Shown: positions 24,724 through 34,564 of the stretch, one piece after another
How the letters are laid out: the number at the start of each line of letters is the position of its first letter
Position numbering within the stretch: position 1 is the stretch's first letter
Assembly: GCF_000373265.1 (NCBI RefSeq)
Contig: NZ_KB890767.1
Location: 186,001-250,000, forward strand
Direction of reading: 5' to 3'
DNA length: 64,000 bases
Source of the DNA: Pontibacter roseus DSM 17521
Lineage (GTDB): Bacteria; Bacteroidota; Bacteroidia; Cytophagales; Hymenobacteraceae
Made by a program: the position numbers and the translations under genes
Notes under the pieces: model-generated
What the model saw: the letters and a program-made list of their open reading frames with translations, nothing else
Database searches by the model: none
What the model was told of the DNA's origin: nothing

Positions 24724-26262
24724 TTACTGCCCGTTAGATTGGCTGGTCGTGTTACCGCCTGCCGTTTTCTTGCGTGTGTACTGGGCCGGCTGCCCGGGCT
24801 TAGGCAATGAGGCACGTATAAACTCGCGGATGTCCTCGTTTGAAGTGGCGAGGTCTTCGCTGCGCAGGTACATCATGTGACCGCTGCGGTACCCTTTGAA
24901 ACTCATACGGTCTTTCATCTTGCCGCTCGGGTCCATCTGCCACATGTTATACTTAGCGTTGAAGTAGTCACACGCCCCGTCATAGTAGCCTGACTGCACC
25001 ATCATGTGCAGGTTCGGGTTCTGTGCCATGGCCTGCCGCAGGTTCTCACCTGTGTTGTCGTCGCTTCGGTCCCAGGGCCGCACGGGCCCGAACATGTTGT
25101 ACTTGATGTCTGTCTTGTACTTCAAGTGGTCTTTGATGTAGAGGTTGATGGCCGGTGTAAAGGAATGGAGCCAGGAGGTGAGTTCAGGGGCGTAGTCAGG
25201 CCGCAGGCCTACCTCCTGGCGGTCGATTCCGATGTAGCGCGAATCCAGCCTTCCTACCGTGAAGCCTTCCTTGCGAAGCAGTTCCTTCCAGAAAAAGGCA
25301 GGAGGTACGTTCAAATCGTGCTGCAAAATCACTTCTTGCGACAGGCCGGAGTAACGGGCCATCTTTGCTGCTATTTCTTTCTTCCTCTGGTCACCCAGAC
25401 TCCACCCTCTTGTGATGGCAGGAATCAGCTCATTGATGGTGAACTCTTCCACCTCCGGCAGCATGGCTGTCAGGTCCTTCTGCTGCAGGCCTGGCTCCAG
25501 CACTTTATGATGCCAGGCTGTGGCGGCATAGTAAGGCAGCATGTTGGCCGACGCGACAGGACCGTCCCGCTTGATGCCCAGGTCAGTGGGCGAAACCAGG
25601 ATTACCCCGTTCAGGTACATCCAATGGGCGTTCTGAAGCTCCAGCGCCAGGCCAGAAACCCGGGTGGTGCCATAGCTCTCGCCAATCAGGTACTTGGGAG
25701 AGGCCCACCGGTTCTTCCTTCCAACAAAGGTGTTGATCCAGCCGGCCAGGTACTTGATGTCTGCGTTGATGCCGAAGAACTTCTTCTGGACCTCCTCTTT
25801 AGACAGCGTGCTGACGGGTCTGGAAAGACCGGTGTTGACTGGGTTCACATACACGATGTCGGCCACATCCAGTATAGAGTGCGGGTTCTCCTTTATCCCG
25901 TAGGGCTGCAAAGGGTATCCTTCATCATCAATGTTGAGCAGCCGGGGTCCGGTATAGGCAATGTGCATCCACACAGAGGCTGACCCGGGCCCACCGTTGA
26001 AAGAAATCACCAGTGGCCGGTTGGCCTTGTCTTTGACGTCCGTCCGTTCATAATAGGTATAGAACAAGCCGGCTATGGGTTTGCCGTCCTCATCCCAGAC
26101 GGGCTGCGTGCCTGCCGTGGCGGTGTAGGGGACACGCTTTCCTTTGATTGTTACCTCATGCTTTGTCGTGACAGTCGAATCAGTCTTAGGGATTAATTGC
26201 TGTGCGGTGACAGGAAGAATGGCAACAGCTAGGAGGAGGATGAAAGTATACAGTTGCTTCAT
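24724..26262 (-). CDS. S10 family serine carboxypeptidase, exported
   Basis: Releases C-terminal amino acids from peptides outside the cytoplasm. The 512 residues start with a signal peptide (cleavage near VTAQQ, residue 20). The alpha/beta-hydrolase core shows the S10 oxyanion-hole segment SFNGGPGSASVWMH (88-101), the nucleophile elbow GESYGTT with Ser196, Asp428 in SGYYDGACD, and His462 in RSGHMMY. The C-terminal tail is Gly/Asn/Ser-rich. The gene lies in a same-strand run with SusD and SusC upstream and the amidohydrolase downstream, which suggests a secreted peptide-degrading set. Confidence 0.93.
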   Translation of the reverse strand: MKQLYTFILLLAVAILPVTAQQLIPKTDSTVTTKHEVTIKGKRVPYTATAGTQPVWDEDGKPIAGLFYTYYERTDVKDKANRPLVISFNGGPGSASVWMHIAYTGPRLLNIDDEGYPLQPYGIKENPHSILDVADIVYVNPVNTGLSRPVSTLSKEEVQKKFFGINADIKYLAGWINTFVGRKNRWASPKYLIGESYGTTRVSGLALELQNAHWMYLNGVILVSPTDLGIKRDGPVASANMLPYYAATAWHHKVLEPGLQQKDLTAMLPEVEEFTINELIPAITRGWSLGDQRKKEIAAKMARYSGLSQEVILQHDLNVPPAFFWKELLRKEGFTVGRLDSRYIGIDRQEVGLRPDYAPELTSWLHSFTPAINLYIKDHLKYKTDIKYNMFGPVRPWDRSDDNTGENLRQAMAQNPNLHMMVQSGYYDGACDYFNAKYNMWQMDPSGKMKDRMSFKGYRSGHMMYLRSEDLATSNEDIREFIRASLPKPGQPAQYTRKKTAGGNTTSQSNGQ

Positions 26263-26422
26263 TTTCTCTTTACATTAAAAATCTTATTCAAACTATTGTT
26301 GCTAACCAGCCGAGCCTGTTACTGCTCCTCAAGATTCTGCACCGCGGATTGTATTAAAAGACATAAAAGTCAAATCCGGTAGGTGGGCGTCATCAGGAGG
26401 ACAGGTATAGCTCAAGTATGGG

Positions 26423-26454
26423 AGCAGGCATCTCCTTGATGGGGGATGCCTGCT
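26423..26454 (-). terminator. Stem-loop just after the second susD gene
   Basis: AGCAGGCATC (26423-26432) pairs with GATGCCTGCT (26445-26454), 6 bp beyond the susD stop. No T-run follows, so it may attenuate or stabilise the message rather than end it. Confidence 0.5.
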
Positions 26455-26460
26455 TATGCC

Positions 26461-27981
26461 TTATTGCCGGACATCCCAGAAGACCCTTTCCAACAGTGTC
26501 TCCTTTTGATCGATGTTGGGGTTGCTGCTCACTTCATTGAAAGGGTAAAACAGCGACCTTGGCACGTCGTTCCATACAGCGACTGGCGTAGGTATAGGGG
26601 TGATGGCGGGGAAGCCTGTTCTTCTCCAATCCGTCCAGTTCTCCATAATGACACCGAAGTTCGCGATGTACTTCTCATTGATAATCTGCTCCAGCTTTTC
26701 ACTCTGAGAACCTACCAGAGTACCATGCGCGGCCAAGTATTCTGTAATCTTTTCTTGCGGCACTCCAGCCTCACTCATCGACGCCCTGATTCCCTCTTTG
26801 AAGAACGTTTCCGCATCGCCTGGAGCCCCAAATCGCAGCGCCGCCTCCGCCCGGATGAAGTTATACTCGGCGTAGAGCAACAACCTGGAAGGAGCATCCC
26901 CCCCATACGTGATAGCCGTACCCTCCAGGCTACCATCGGCGTTAACGCCCGCTGTGTTTACAGCAGAAGGTGTTCCCTTGAGATAGCTGTGCAATCTTGA
27001 ATATTTCACGGAAGGGTTAGTCTCCAGGATGGTCGAACCCTTATAGCTCTCCGTGTTGTAGGGGAAAGCCACGAAGTAAGACGAGCGCCGCGGGTCTGCC
27101 TTTTCATTCATCAAATCCACGATGAAGCGGTTCGGGAAGAACTGATTCCGGAACTGACCTCCCTCTATACTTGTAAGCGGGTTCTGCCTTTGGGGCTGGT
27201 TCAGGAAACTCATCTCAAAGTTATCGTCATTTGACTGCATGAACTCTACACCACTGTTAATCAAGGCGTTTATCTGCTGAGAGGCCAGCCCGGGGTCCAC
27301 CTCGCTGTAATGCAAATATATCCTGAGCTTAAGAGTGTTGGCTAGTCTCTCCCACTTCGTTTTTGAGGAAACCCAGCTAGAGCCTGGGTAAATCGTGGTG
27401 AAAGTATTGGGCTCTAGTGCTGAGGTGGGTGCGTTTATCTCTGCTATACCTTGGTCCAGCAGCTCAATCAGCTTCGGATAAATGGCGGCATCGTCATCGT
27501 ATTTAGGGTATAGCACCTCCCCAAACTTTAGGCCCTCCGTGAAAGGCACATCGCCCCAGGCGTCTACAGTCACCTGGTAGGTATAGGCCTTCAGTATTTT
27601 AGCGACGCCGGAATAATGCGGGCTCTGGTTTTCAGTGGATATCCGTATCAACTGCTCCAAGTCGGCCAGTATGCCAGCAAAAATACTGTTCCAGGTGTTG
27701 TTCACATCCGAATCACTGATAGAATAGCGCTCATAGTTCGTGAACGTATTGTTGAGAACCGGGCCATGTCCTGAAAACTGCTGCATAATCAGGTTGCTGT
27801 AGCGCATGAGGTCACTGACACCCATGAAGCCGATGTTTGTGGTGGCTGACGGAAGAATCTCAGACACACGCGCCTCCTTTATGTTGTTCGGGTCCTCGTT
27901 CACGTCAAAGAAGCTTTCGCAGGAAGGGAAGACAAGACCGGCGGACAGCAAGGCTATGTATAGGATTTTATGGTATTTCAT
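26461..27981 (-). CDS. SusD/RagB-like outer-membrane lipoprotein (SusD-like 2 group)
   Basis: A 506-residue lipoprotein with lipobox FPSC (Cys at residue 20), followed by ESFFDVNEDPNNIKEA, a common opening of the SusD_2-type branch. Typical segments include LMRYSNLIMQQFSGHG, AKILKAYTYQVTVDAWGDVPFTEGLK (the xxA-x-x-WGDVP hallmark, about 125-150) and YAEYNFIRAEAALRFG. It is the lid partner of the SusC encoded 27 bp upstream. This branch is often tied to peptide rather than glycan uptake. Together with the two neighbouring hydrolases that fits an oligopeptide system, which remains inference. Confidence 0.9.
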   Translation of the reverse strand: MKYHKILYIALLSAGLVFPSCESFFDVNEDPNNIKEARVSEILPSATTNIGFMGVSDLMRYSNLIMQQFSGHGPVLNNTFTNYERYSISDSDVNNTWNSIFAGILADLEQLIRISTENQSPHYSGVAKILKAYTYQVTVDAWGDVPFTEGLKFGEVLYPKYDDDAAIYPKLIELLDQGIAEINAPTSALEPNTFTTIYPGSSWVSSKTKWERLANTLKLRIYLHYSEVDPGLASQQINALINSGVEFMQSNDDNFEMSFLNQPQRQNPLTSIEGGQFRNQFFPNRFIVDLMNEKADPRRSSYFVAFPYNTESYKGSTILETNPSVKYSRLHSYLKGTPSAVNTAGVNADGSLEGTAITYGGDAPSRLLLYAEYNFIRAEAALRFGAPGDAETFFKEGIRASMSEAGVPQEKITEYLAAHGTLVGSQSEKLEQIINEKYIANFGVIMENWTDWRRTGFPAITPIPTPVAVWNDVPRSLFYPFNEVSSNPNIDQKETLLERVFWDVRQ

Positions 27982-28008
27982 ATCTGTATCTTTTTAGTAA
28001 ACAAAGGA

Positions 28009-31000
28009 TTAGAAAGTGGCCCTTAAACTCGCACCTACCGTCCTGGCGATTGGCTGTATACCAAACTCCAATCCACGGGAGTTGCTTACGCCTTGCAGGT
28101 TCTGCTCAGGGTCCAGGTGCGGGTAGTTTGGCGCGTGGGTGAGCAGGTTGCGGCCATACAATGACACCTGCAGTGCATTGATGAAGCCCACTTTTTCCAG
28201 CGTTGCTTTCGGAAGGTTATAGCTGAGTGTGACCTCACGGAGCTTCACAAAGGAGGCATCGTGAACATAGCCAGACCAGGCAACATACTTTCCTCTCAGG
28301 CCCCAGTAGTCCTGTGCCGTCACATAGATATCATTTGGTCTTCCATCCTGAAGCACTCCTTCAAATAGGTAGGGCTTGTTAGGCGTACCGTCTGCGTTGA
28401 AGCGTGGGAACTCCGCTGTCTCGGCTGCAACTCCTTGGATTCTTAAATCGCCGACAGTTCTCGACAGTATGTCTCCTTTGTACTTCCAGTCCACCAGGAA
28501 GGACAGGTTGAAGGCCTTGTAAGAAAAGTTGTTGGAGAAGCCCATGGTGAATTTTGGGTTAGGGTTACCTGTTGCTGAAACACCCGGAGCCGTAAGCGGC
28601 AAGCCGTTTGTACCAATAATCATCCTTCCCTGATCATCCCGCATGTAGTCGGTAGAGTAGATAAGTCCGTACTGCTCCCCTACCACAGCCTGTGTGTTAG
28701 GAGAGGTAAAACCACCGATTGTCAGTCTTTGCACGCCTGGCGCCAGTTCCTCTACCACGGTTCTGAAGGTGGTGAAGTTGACTGTTGACTCCCATTTAAA
28801 GTTCGGGCCAGCGATAGGGCTTCCTGAAACCAGCACCTCCAGACCTTTTGTGGAGAGTTTACCGGCATTGGTGATCGTACTGGTATAACCTGAGGTTGCA
28901 GGAACCGGAACAGCGAAAATCAGGTTTCTGGTGTCTCTGCGGTACACGGATGCATCCATATACAGGCGGTCTCCGAAGAAGCTTAGCTCTGTTCCCAGCT
29001 CAATCTCGCGTGTGAACTCCGGCTGGAGGTTGTAATTACCGGCTGAGTTGTTATAGGTGAACCCGGCCAGGCCATTGAACGGAAAGTTGATGCCTGTAGA
29101 GCCCCAGCCATCACCAGCGCTCGCCTGCCCCCAGTAGGTTGAGGTGTTGTACACGCCTGCTCCCTTGCCTACTTCCCCGACGTTCGCTCGTATCTTAGCC
29201 GATGTGAGCACATTTCCCTTCAAACCAGAGAAAGCCTCGGTTGGGATAAAGCTCACCGCTACAGCAGGATAGAAGATGGACCTGTTCTCCTTTGACAAGG
29301 TGGATGAAAAGTCATTCCTACCTTTGATGTTCAGGGTCAGGAAGCTTTTGTAGTCCACGATGAAGTCCCCAAAAAAGCCCATTAATCTGCGTTCTGTAAT
29401 GCTGGCAGAGGGGTTATAGGAAAGGAAGTTCTTCAGGTTGTCAAAGCCAGGCACCACTATACCCAGACCTACGGCCGAGAGGTTGCTGTCATAATTGGAG
29501 ATGACTTCATTTCCCAACGTGGCCGTCAGCCTGAAGTCCTCACTGATTCTCCTGTCTCCTGTTACGGTAAGGTAGGAGTTGATATCACGGGAGAATACCT
29601 CCCTATCTATGACGCCACCGGAGCCGGCGGAGTTTGTGTTGCCGTTGCTGCGGATTCCCTTGTCATCGAAGCCTTTGCTGTTGGTGGCGAAAACGTCACC
29701 ACCAATTCTGAAGTCTGCGCGCAGCCAATCCGTGAAGTCATAGGCTAGGTTCAGGTTGCCATACATCCTGTTCGTTTCGTCCGAGAAGCGCACATGCTCA
29801 ATAGCCCAGTAAGGTTGGTCCTCACCTGCAAACCACAACTGATTCCCAAGCTCATCCTGGTAAGGCATTCCTGTCAAATCATAGCTCCTTGGTGTATAAA
29901 TTCCCCTCCAAAGTGGGTTAGAGCCCTGGTTACCCGCCTGTGTCCTTTGCGAACGGTTGTTTATGTAGTTGATGGAGGTGTTTACCGTGAATTTGTCGGT
30001 CACACTGGTGCCTGCGTTTATGCTGAAAGAGTTTCTGTTCAACTCGTTGTTTGGCACCAGGCCTGTCTCGTGCGTGTTGCCATAGGAAATCCTGTAATTA
30101 TACTTGGGCGTAGCCCCAGAGAAGCTAAGCGTATTCTGTATGAACTGAGAATGCTGCAGAATATCCTTCACGTTATCTGGGTAAGCCCTAAGAGTCTCAT
30201 CGTTTCCGAACCAGTTTTTAACCGTTTGTCCACTTATGCGGGGACCCCACGAGCCGGGCACATTGTTGGCATAGTTCCCATTGGTGCCCTGCGCGTACTC
30301 GTTCTGGAAATCAGGGAACCTGTTCATGGTCCCTAATCCGAAGTTCGAAGTGAAATTAATCTGGTTCTTTGTGCCTATCTTCCCTTTTTTGGTGGTAATG
30401 AGGATAACACCAGAGGCTGCTCTTGACCCGTAAAGCACCGTTGCGGCCGCACCTTTCAGCACGCTCATACTCTCTATATCATCCGGGTTGATGTCAGAGG
30501 CTCTGTTGGAGCTTGCCACCCCCGCGTTGACACTGTTACTGCCGCCACTGTTATCAATCGGCACGCCATCTATCACAAACAGAGGCTGGTTACTGCCTGT
30601 GATACTGGAGAAGCCGCGAATGGTGATGTTAGAGCTGGAGAGCCCCCCGCCCGTTCCGGATATCTGCACACCGGCAACCTTACCGGCCAAGGCATTTGTC
30701 ACGTCCGTTACTGGGGCCTTGGTGATTTCGTCTGAACTGACGCCACTCACGCCATACCCCAACGATTTTTTGTCCCTTTCAATACCGAAAGATGTGACAA
30801 CGACTTCCTGCAGCTGCTTTGAGTCCTGAGCAATACTTATGTTGTACACGCTCTGGTTTGTAATGGGTACTTTCTGGGTTACAAAACCAATGAAGGAAAC
30901 AATGAGTGTTGCCCCCTCGGGTGCCTGCAGACGGAAGTTGCCTTCCATGTCTGTCTGCGTGCCCCTCGCCAGACCCTCAACAACTATCGTCACACCCGGC

Positions 31001-31113
31001 ATAGGTGAGTTGTCATCCTTTGCGACAACTTTGCCTGTAATTTCCTTGTCCTGCGCGAAAGCCATTGCCTGAATGCTTAAGAACAGGAAGAATAAGAGTA
31101 GCTTTTTTTCCAT
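28009..31113 (-). CDS. SusC/RagA family TonB-dependent transporter (second)
   Basis: A 1034-residue outer-membrane channel. The signal peptide (to AFAQ) is followed by a carboxypeptidase-like domain (KEITGKVVAKDDNSPMPGVTIVVEG, about 23-47). The segment LQEVVVTSFGIERDKKSLGYGVSGV comes next, where the GIERDKKSLGY string marks a subfamily distinct from the pectin SusC at 8702. The plug follows (LAGKVAGVQISGTGGGLSSSNITIRGFSS), then the barrel with a C-terminal SLRATF. GC content is lower than in the pectin operon. It leads a minus-strand run with SusD, S10 peptidase and amidohydrolase. Confidence 0.95.
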   Translation of the reverse strand: MEKKLLLFFLFLSIQAMAFAQDKEITGKVVAKDDNSPMPGVTIVVEGLARGTQTDMEGNFRLQAPEGATLIVSFIGFVTQKVPITNQSVYNISIAQDSKQLQEVVVTSFGIERDKKSLGYGVSGVSSDEITKAPVTDVTNALAGKVAGVQISGTGGGLSSSNITIRGFSSITGSNQPLFVIDGVPIDNSGGSNSVNAGVASSNRASDINPDDIESMSVLKGAAATVLYGSRAASGVILITTKKGKIGTKNQINFTSNFGLGTMNRFPDFQNEYAQGTNGNYANNVPGSWGPRISGQTVKNWFGNDETLRAYPDNVKDILQHSQFIQNTLSFSGATPKYNYRISYGNTHETGLVPNNELNRNSFSINAGTSVTDKFTVNTSINYINNRSQRTQAGNQGSNPLWRGIYTPRSYDLTGMPYQDELGNQLWFAGEDQPYWAIEHVRFSDETNRMYGNLNLAYDFTDWLRADFRIGGDVFATNSKGFDDKGIRSNGNTNSAGSGGVIDREVFSRDINSYLTVTGDRRISEDFRLTATLGNEVISNYDSNLSAVGLGIVVPGFDNLKNFLSYNPSASITERRLMGFFGDFIVDYKSFLTLNIKGRNDFSSTLSKENRSIFYPAVAVSFIPTEAFSGLKGNVLTSAKIRANVGEVGKGAGVYNTSTYWGQASAGDGWGSTGINFPFNGLAGFTYNNSAGNYNLQPEFTREIELGTELSFFGDRLYMDASVYRRDTRNLIFAVPVPATSGYTSTITNAGKLSTKGLEVLVSGSPIAGPNFKWESTVNFTTFRTVVEELAPGVQRLTIGGFTSPNTQAVVGEQYGLIYSTDYMRDDQGRMIIGTNGLPLTAPGVSATGNPNPKFTMGFSNNFSYKAFNLSFLVDWKYKGDILSRTVGDLRIQGVAAETAEFPRFNADGTPNKPYLFEGVLQDGRPNDIYVTAQDYWGLRGKYVAWSGYVHDASFVKLREVTLSYNLPKATLEKVGFINALQVSLYGRNLLTHAPNYPHLDPEQNLQGVSNSRGLEFGIQPIARTVGASLRATF

Positions 31114-31504
31114 AACATCTATAGTTAGTTGCTAAGGAAATATAAATAATTAAGAGTTACGATTTGAGGCTGAAAGCGTGAAATGACAGCTTATGTTAAT
31201 TCTGGTTTAGGAATAGACAATTTTGGTTAACTGCATTGCCCTATCTTCGAAGCATATCCTGCATTAACCTTGCAGCAAGCCTTAATCGCCTGCTGTTCAA
31301 CCATAAAACAGGCACCCAACGCGCCTTAAAAAAAGGAATAAGAGAATACTTTCATTAGGTATAGCACATGTCAGGTATGTAGAAGATTAGCTAACGAACG
31401 GGACATATACTAAGGCCAAAATATCTTACTGGCCTTACTTGCTGCTATTAAAAATAGAATTTATAAAAGAACCGAACCTAGCATTAACTAACTCGATTTA
31501 ACAT
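31114..31504. other. Divergent promoter interval between second susC and the BNR-repeat gene
   Basis: 391 bp, AT-rich, without a credible gene. It must hold both promoters. One AGGTATAG octamer lies at 31356-31363. No conserved -7 box or operator stood out on either strand. Confidence 0.5.
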
Positions 31505-34432
31505 ATGCAAAAACGTGTACTATCACTGGCACTGCTGTTGGCTCTTGGAGGAACAGCAGTAGCCCAGAAAAAAGGAAAACAGCCGGGTGCTACACCTGCC
31601 ACCCAAAGGCTACAAGCTTTTGAGAAGAGACAGCAGTTGACGCAGGAGTCACTTGTAAACAACGTGAAATTCCGAAATGCAGGACCAACCGTTATGAGTG
31701 GCCGCATATCGGATATTGAAGGCCACCCGGAAGACCCTACTACCTTTTACGCGGCCTATGCCTCCGGCGGTCTCTGGAAAACGACCAACAATGGCATCAC
31801 GTTTGAGCCGATTTTCGACAGTGAAGCGGTGATGACCATCGGCGACATAGCCGTGGACTGGAACAACAAAGAGACCATCTGGATAGGCACTGGCGAGAGC
31901 AACTCCTCCCGCTCTTCCTACTCCGGTGTAGGCGTCTACAAGAGCAGCGACGGCGGCAAGACCTGGCAGCACATGGGCCTCGACGATACACACCACATCG
32001 GTAAGATTATCCTGCACCCGACTGACCCGAACACCGTGTGGGTAGCGGCACTCGGCCACCTCTACTCCCCGAACAAAGACCGTGGGGTATACAAGACGAC
32101 TGACGGCGGCAAGACCTGGAAAAAGACGCTCTATATAGATGACAACACTGGTGCCATTGATTTGCAGGTGGACCCCAAGAACCCCAACAACGTGTACGCG
32201 GCCATGTGGCACCGTGAGCGCCGCGCCTGGGATTTCGTGGAAAGTGGCAAGACTTCCGGTGTCTATAAGTCGACGGACGGGGGCAACACCTGGGCAGACA
32301 TCAGCACGGCAGCACATGGCTTTCCTGACACAGAGGGTGTGGGACGTATAGGCTTGAGCATCTTCCCGGGCAACCCGAATATCATGTATGCTCTGGTAGA
32401 TAATTTTGACCCACGCGCACAAGAGAACAAGGCGCAAAACAAAGCCGCACTCACTGCAGATTCGTTCTCGGCCATGTCAGCAGAGGCGTTTCTGAATCTG
32501 AAGGATGAAGAAATAAACCAGTTCCTGGATGAGAATCAGTTTCCGAGAGATTACAGTGCCAAGGGCATCAAGGAAATGGTCAAGAGTGGTAAAGTAAAAC
32601 CTGCTGCGATTAATCAGTACCTCGTAGACCCAACCAATGACCCCCTACCCGATGTGATTGGGGCTGAAGTGTATCGTACCGACGATGGAGGCAAGAGTTG
32701 GAAAAAGACCCACAGCGGATACATTGATGGGCTTTATTCGACAATTGGCTACTATTTGGGTGTAGTCCGGGTGTCGCCTACCAACCCAGATAAAATCTAT
32801 ACCCTGGGAGTCCCGCTTTTCACTTCTGATGATGGCGGGAAAACCTTTAAGACCATTGGAGGTCCTAACGTGCACTCTGACCACCAGGCTCTCTGGATAA
32901 ACCCAAAAAAACCTGAGCACCTGATAGAAGGAAATGATGGCGGCCTCAACATCTCGTATGATGCCGGAGAGAACTGGTTGAAAGTCAATGTGCCTTCTGT
33001 TGCACAGTTCTATGCCATTGAAGTAGACATGGCCAAACCATACAACGTGTATGGCGGCTTGCAGGACAACGGCACCTGGTATGGCCCGAACAATTATACC
33101 CAATCCAACGCCTGGACAGCCAACGGCTTCTATCCGTACCAACGTCTGGGCGGAGGCGATGGCATGATGGTACAGGTAGATTGGCGTGACAACAACACAG
33201 TATACGTGGGGTCACAGTTCGGTAACTACTCCCGGGTGAACAAGCAGACTGGGGAGCGTACATCCATCAAGCCAACCCATAAGCTAGGAGAAACTCCCTT
33301 GCGCTTCAATTGGGAGTCTCCCATCCACCTGAGCCGCCACAACCAGGACATCCTGTACTTTGGCTCCAACAAACTGCACCGCTCCTTCAAGAAAGGAGAT
33401 GACATGGAAGCCTTATCCGGTGACCTGACAAACGGCGGCAAAAAGGGAAATGTGAGCTATGGCACCCTAACCTGCATCAATGAATCGCCTTTACGTTTTG
33501 GTCTGCTCTATACTGGCTCCGATGACGGTGTGATTCATGTGTCTAAAGATGGCGGGTACAATTGGGAGCGTATTTCTGATAAACTGCCACAGAACCTGTG
33601 GGTGTCTACGCTGGTTGCCTCCCATCATAAAGAGGGGCGGGTGTATACCTCCTTGAATGGCTATCGCTGGGATGATTTCACGCCATACCTATACGCATCG
33701 GAAGACAACGGCAAAAAGTGGGAGCGGCTGGGGAATGGCTTGCCACAGGAGGCAATCAATGTGGTGAAAGAAGACCCGAGGAACCCCGACCTGTTATATG
33801 TAGGCACAGACCACAGCGTGTACATCTCTCTGGATAGAGGCAAAAACTTTATGCGAATGTCCACTGAGATGCCGGCAGTAGCAGTCCATGATTTGATGGT
33901 GCACCCCCGTGAAAACGAGTTAGTTGTCGGCACGCATGGCCGTGGGATATACATTGCCAATGTGGCGCATCTGCAACAGCTGACACCAGCGCTTATGGCT
34001 GAGAAACTGCGCCTGTTCACCTTAGACCAAATACAGTACAACCCTGCCTGGGGGCAACAGCGCAACTCATGGCGAGGAGGCTCTAAGCCAGAACTGGTCA
34101 TTCCTTTCTATACCTCAGACGCAGGCAAAACGTCCATCCTGGTCAAGACCGAGAAGGGGGAGGTAGTGAAAGAACTGCAGGACCAAAGCGAACGCGGGCT
34201 AAACTACGTGACTTACAACCTCTCTGTAGATGAAGCCAAGATGAAAGCCTATGAAGCGGAAATTAACGCATCAAAAAAAGGCGAAGTAAGCGCCGTGAAA
34301 CTGACACCATCAGAGGATAAGGTGGTATACCTGCAGCCCGGCAAGTACAAGGTGGAGCTCAAAACCGCAGGCGGTGCCACTCAAGTGCAGGAGTTCACGA
34401 TAAAAGCCCCACCAAGCAGAACAAGAGGTTAA
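31505..34432 (+). CDS. Large exported BNR/Asp-box repeat protein (VPS10/sortilin-like beta-propeller)
   Basis: A 975-residue protein with a signal peptide (to AVAQ, about residue 20). Many Asp-box repeats of the form SxDGGxTW are visible: KSSDGGKTWQ, KTTDGGKTWKK, KSTDGGNTWAD, RTDDGGKSWKK, TSDDGGKTFKT, SKDGGYNWER and SEDNGKKWER. They fold as one or two beta-propellers spanning about residues 50-820, followed by a beta-sandwich-like C-terminus. Such proteins are usually annotated as glycosyl hydrolase or VPS10 domain proteins. No sialidase active-site arginine set was recognised, so binding or peptidase-associated functions are as likely as glycosidase activity. It lies between the second susC and ssrA. 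Confidence 0.82.
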   Translation: MQKRVLSLALLLALGGTAVAQKKGKQPGATPATQRLQAFEKRQQLTQESLVNNVKFRNAGPTVMSGRISDIEGHPEDPTTFYAAYASGGLWKTTNNGITFEPIFDSEAVMTIGDIAVDWNNKETIWIGTGESNSSRSSYSGVGVYKSSDGGKTWQHMGLDDTHHIGKIILHPTDPNTVWVAALGHLYSPNKDRGVYKTTDGGKTWKKTLYIDDNTGAIDLQVDPKNPNNVYAAMWHRERRAWDFVESGKTSGVYKSTDGGNTWADISTAAHGFPDTEGVGRIGLSIFPGNPNIMYALVDNFDPRAQENKAQNKAALTADSFSAMSAEAFLNLKDEEINQFLDENQFPRDYSAKGIKEMVKSGKVKPAAINQYLVDPTNDPLPDVIGAEVYRTDDGGKSWKKTHSGYIDGLYSTIGYYLGVVRVSPTNPDKIYTLGVPLFTSDDGGKTFKTIGGPNVHSDHQALWINPKKPEHLIEGNDGGLNISYDAGENWLKVNVPSVAQFYAIEVDMAKPYNVYGGLQDNGTWYGPNNYTQSNAWTANGFYPYQRLGGGDGMMVQVDWRDNNTVYVGSQFGNYSRVNKQTGERTSIKPTHKLGETPLRFNWESPIHLSRHNQDILYFGSNKLHRSFKKGDDMEALSGDLTNGGKKGNVSYGTLTCINESPLRFGLLYTGSDDGVIHVSKDGGYNWERISDKLPQNLWVSTLVASHHKEGRVYTSLNGYRWDDFTPYLYASEDNGKKWERLGNGLPQEAINVVKEDPRNPDLLYVGTDHSVYISLDRGKNFMRMSTEMPAVAVHDLMVHPRENELVVGTHGRGIYIANVAHLQQLTPALMAEKLRLFTLDQIQYNPAWGQQRNSWRGGSKPELVIPFYTSDAGKTSILVKTEKGEVVKELQDQSERGLNYVTYNLSVDEAKMKAYEAEINASKKGEVSAVKLTPSEDKVVYLQPGKYKVELKTAGGATQVQEFTIKAPPSRTRG

Positions 34433-34518
34433 CATTCAGGTATTAGTCTAATCTCTGAACAGCACTGAAAAGAGTATAGCAACATGTGATTGGGAGACGT
34501 AGTCTGTCGCCAAAAACA

Positions 34519-34553
34519 AAAAGGCCCTGCAAGTATAACTTGCAGGGCCTTTT
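34519..34553. terminator. Terminator shared by the BNR-repeat gene and ssrA
   Basis: A 16-bp perfect stem, AAAAGGCCCTGCAAGT with its complement, around a 3-base ATA loop, with A-run and T-run on opposite sides so that it works both ways. It is duplicated with changes at 21560-21595. Confidence 0.9.
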
Positions 34554-34564
34554 GCTTAGGGTTG

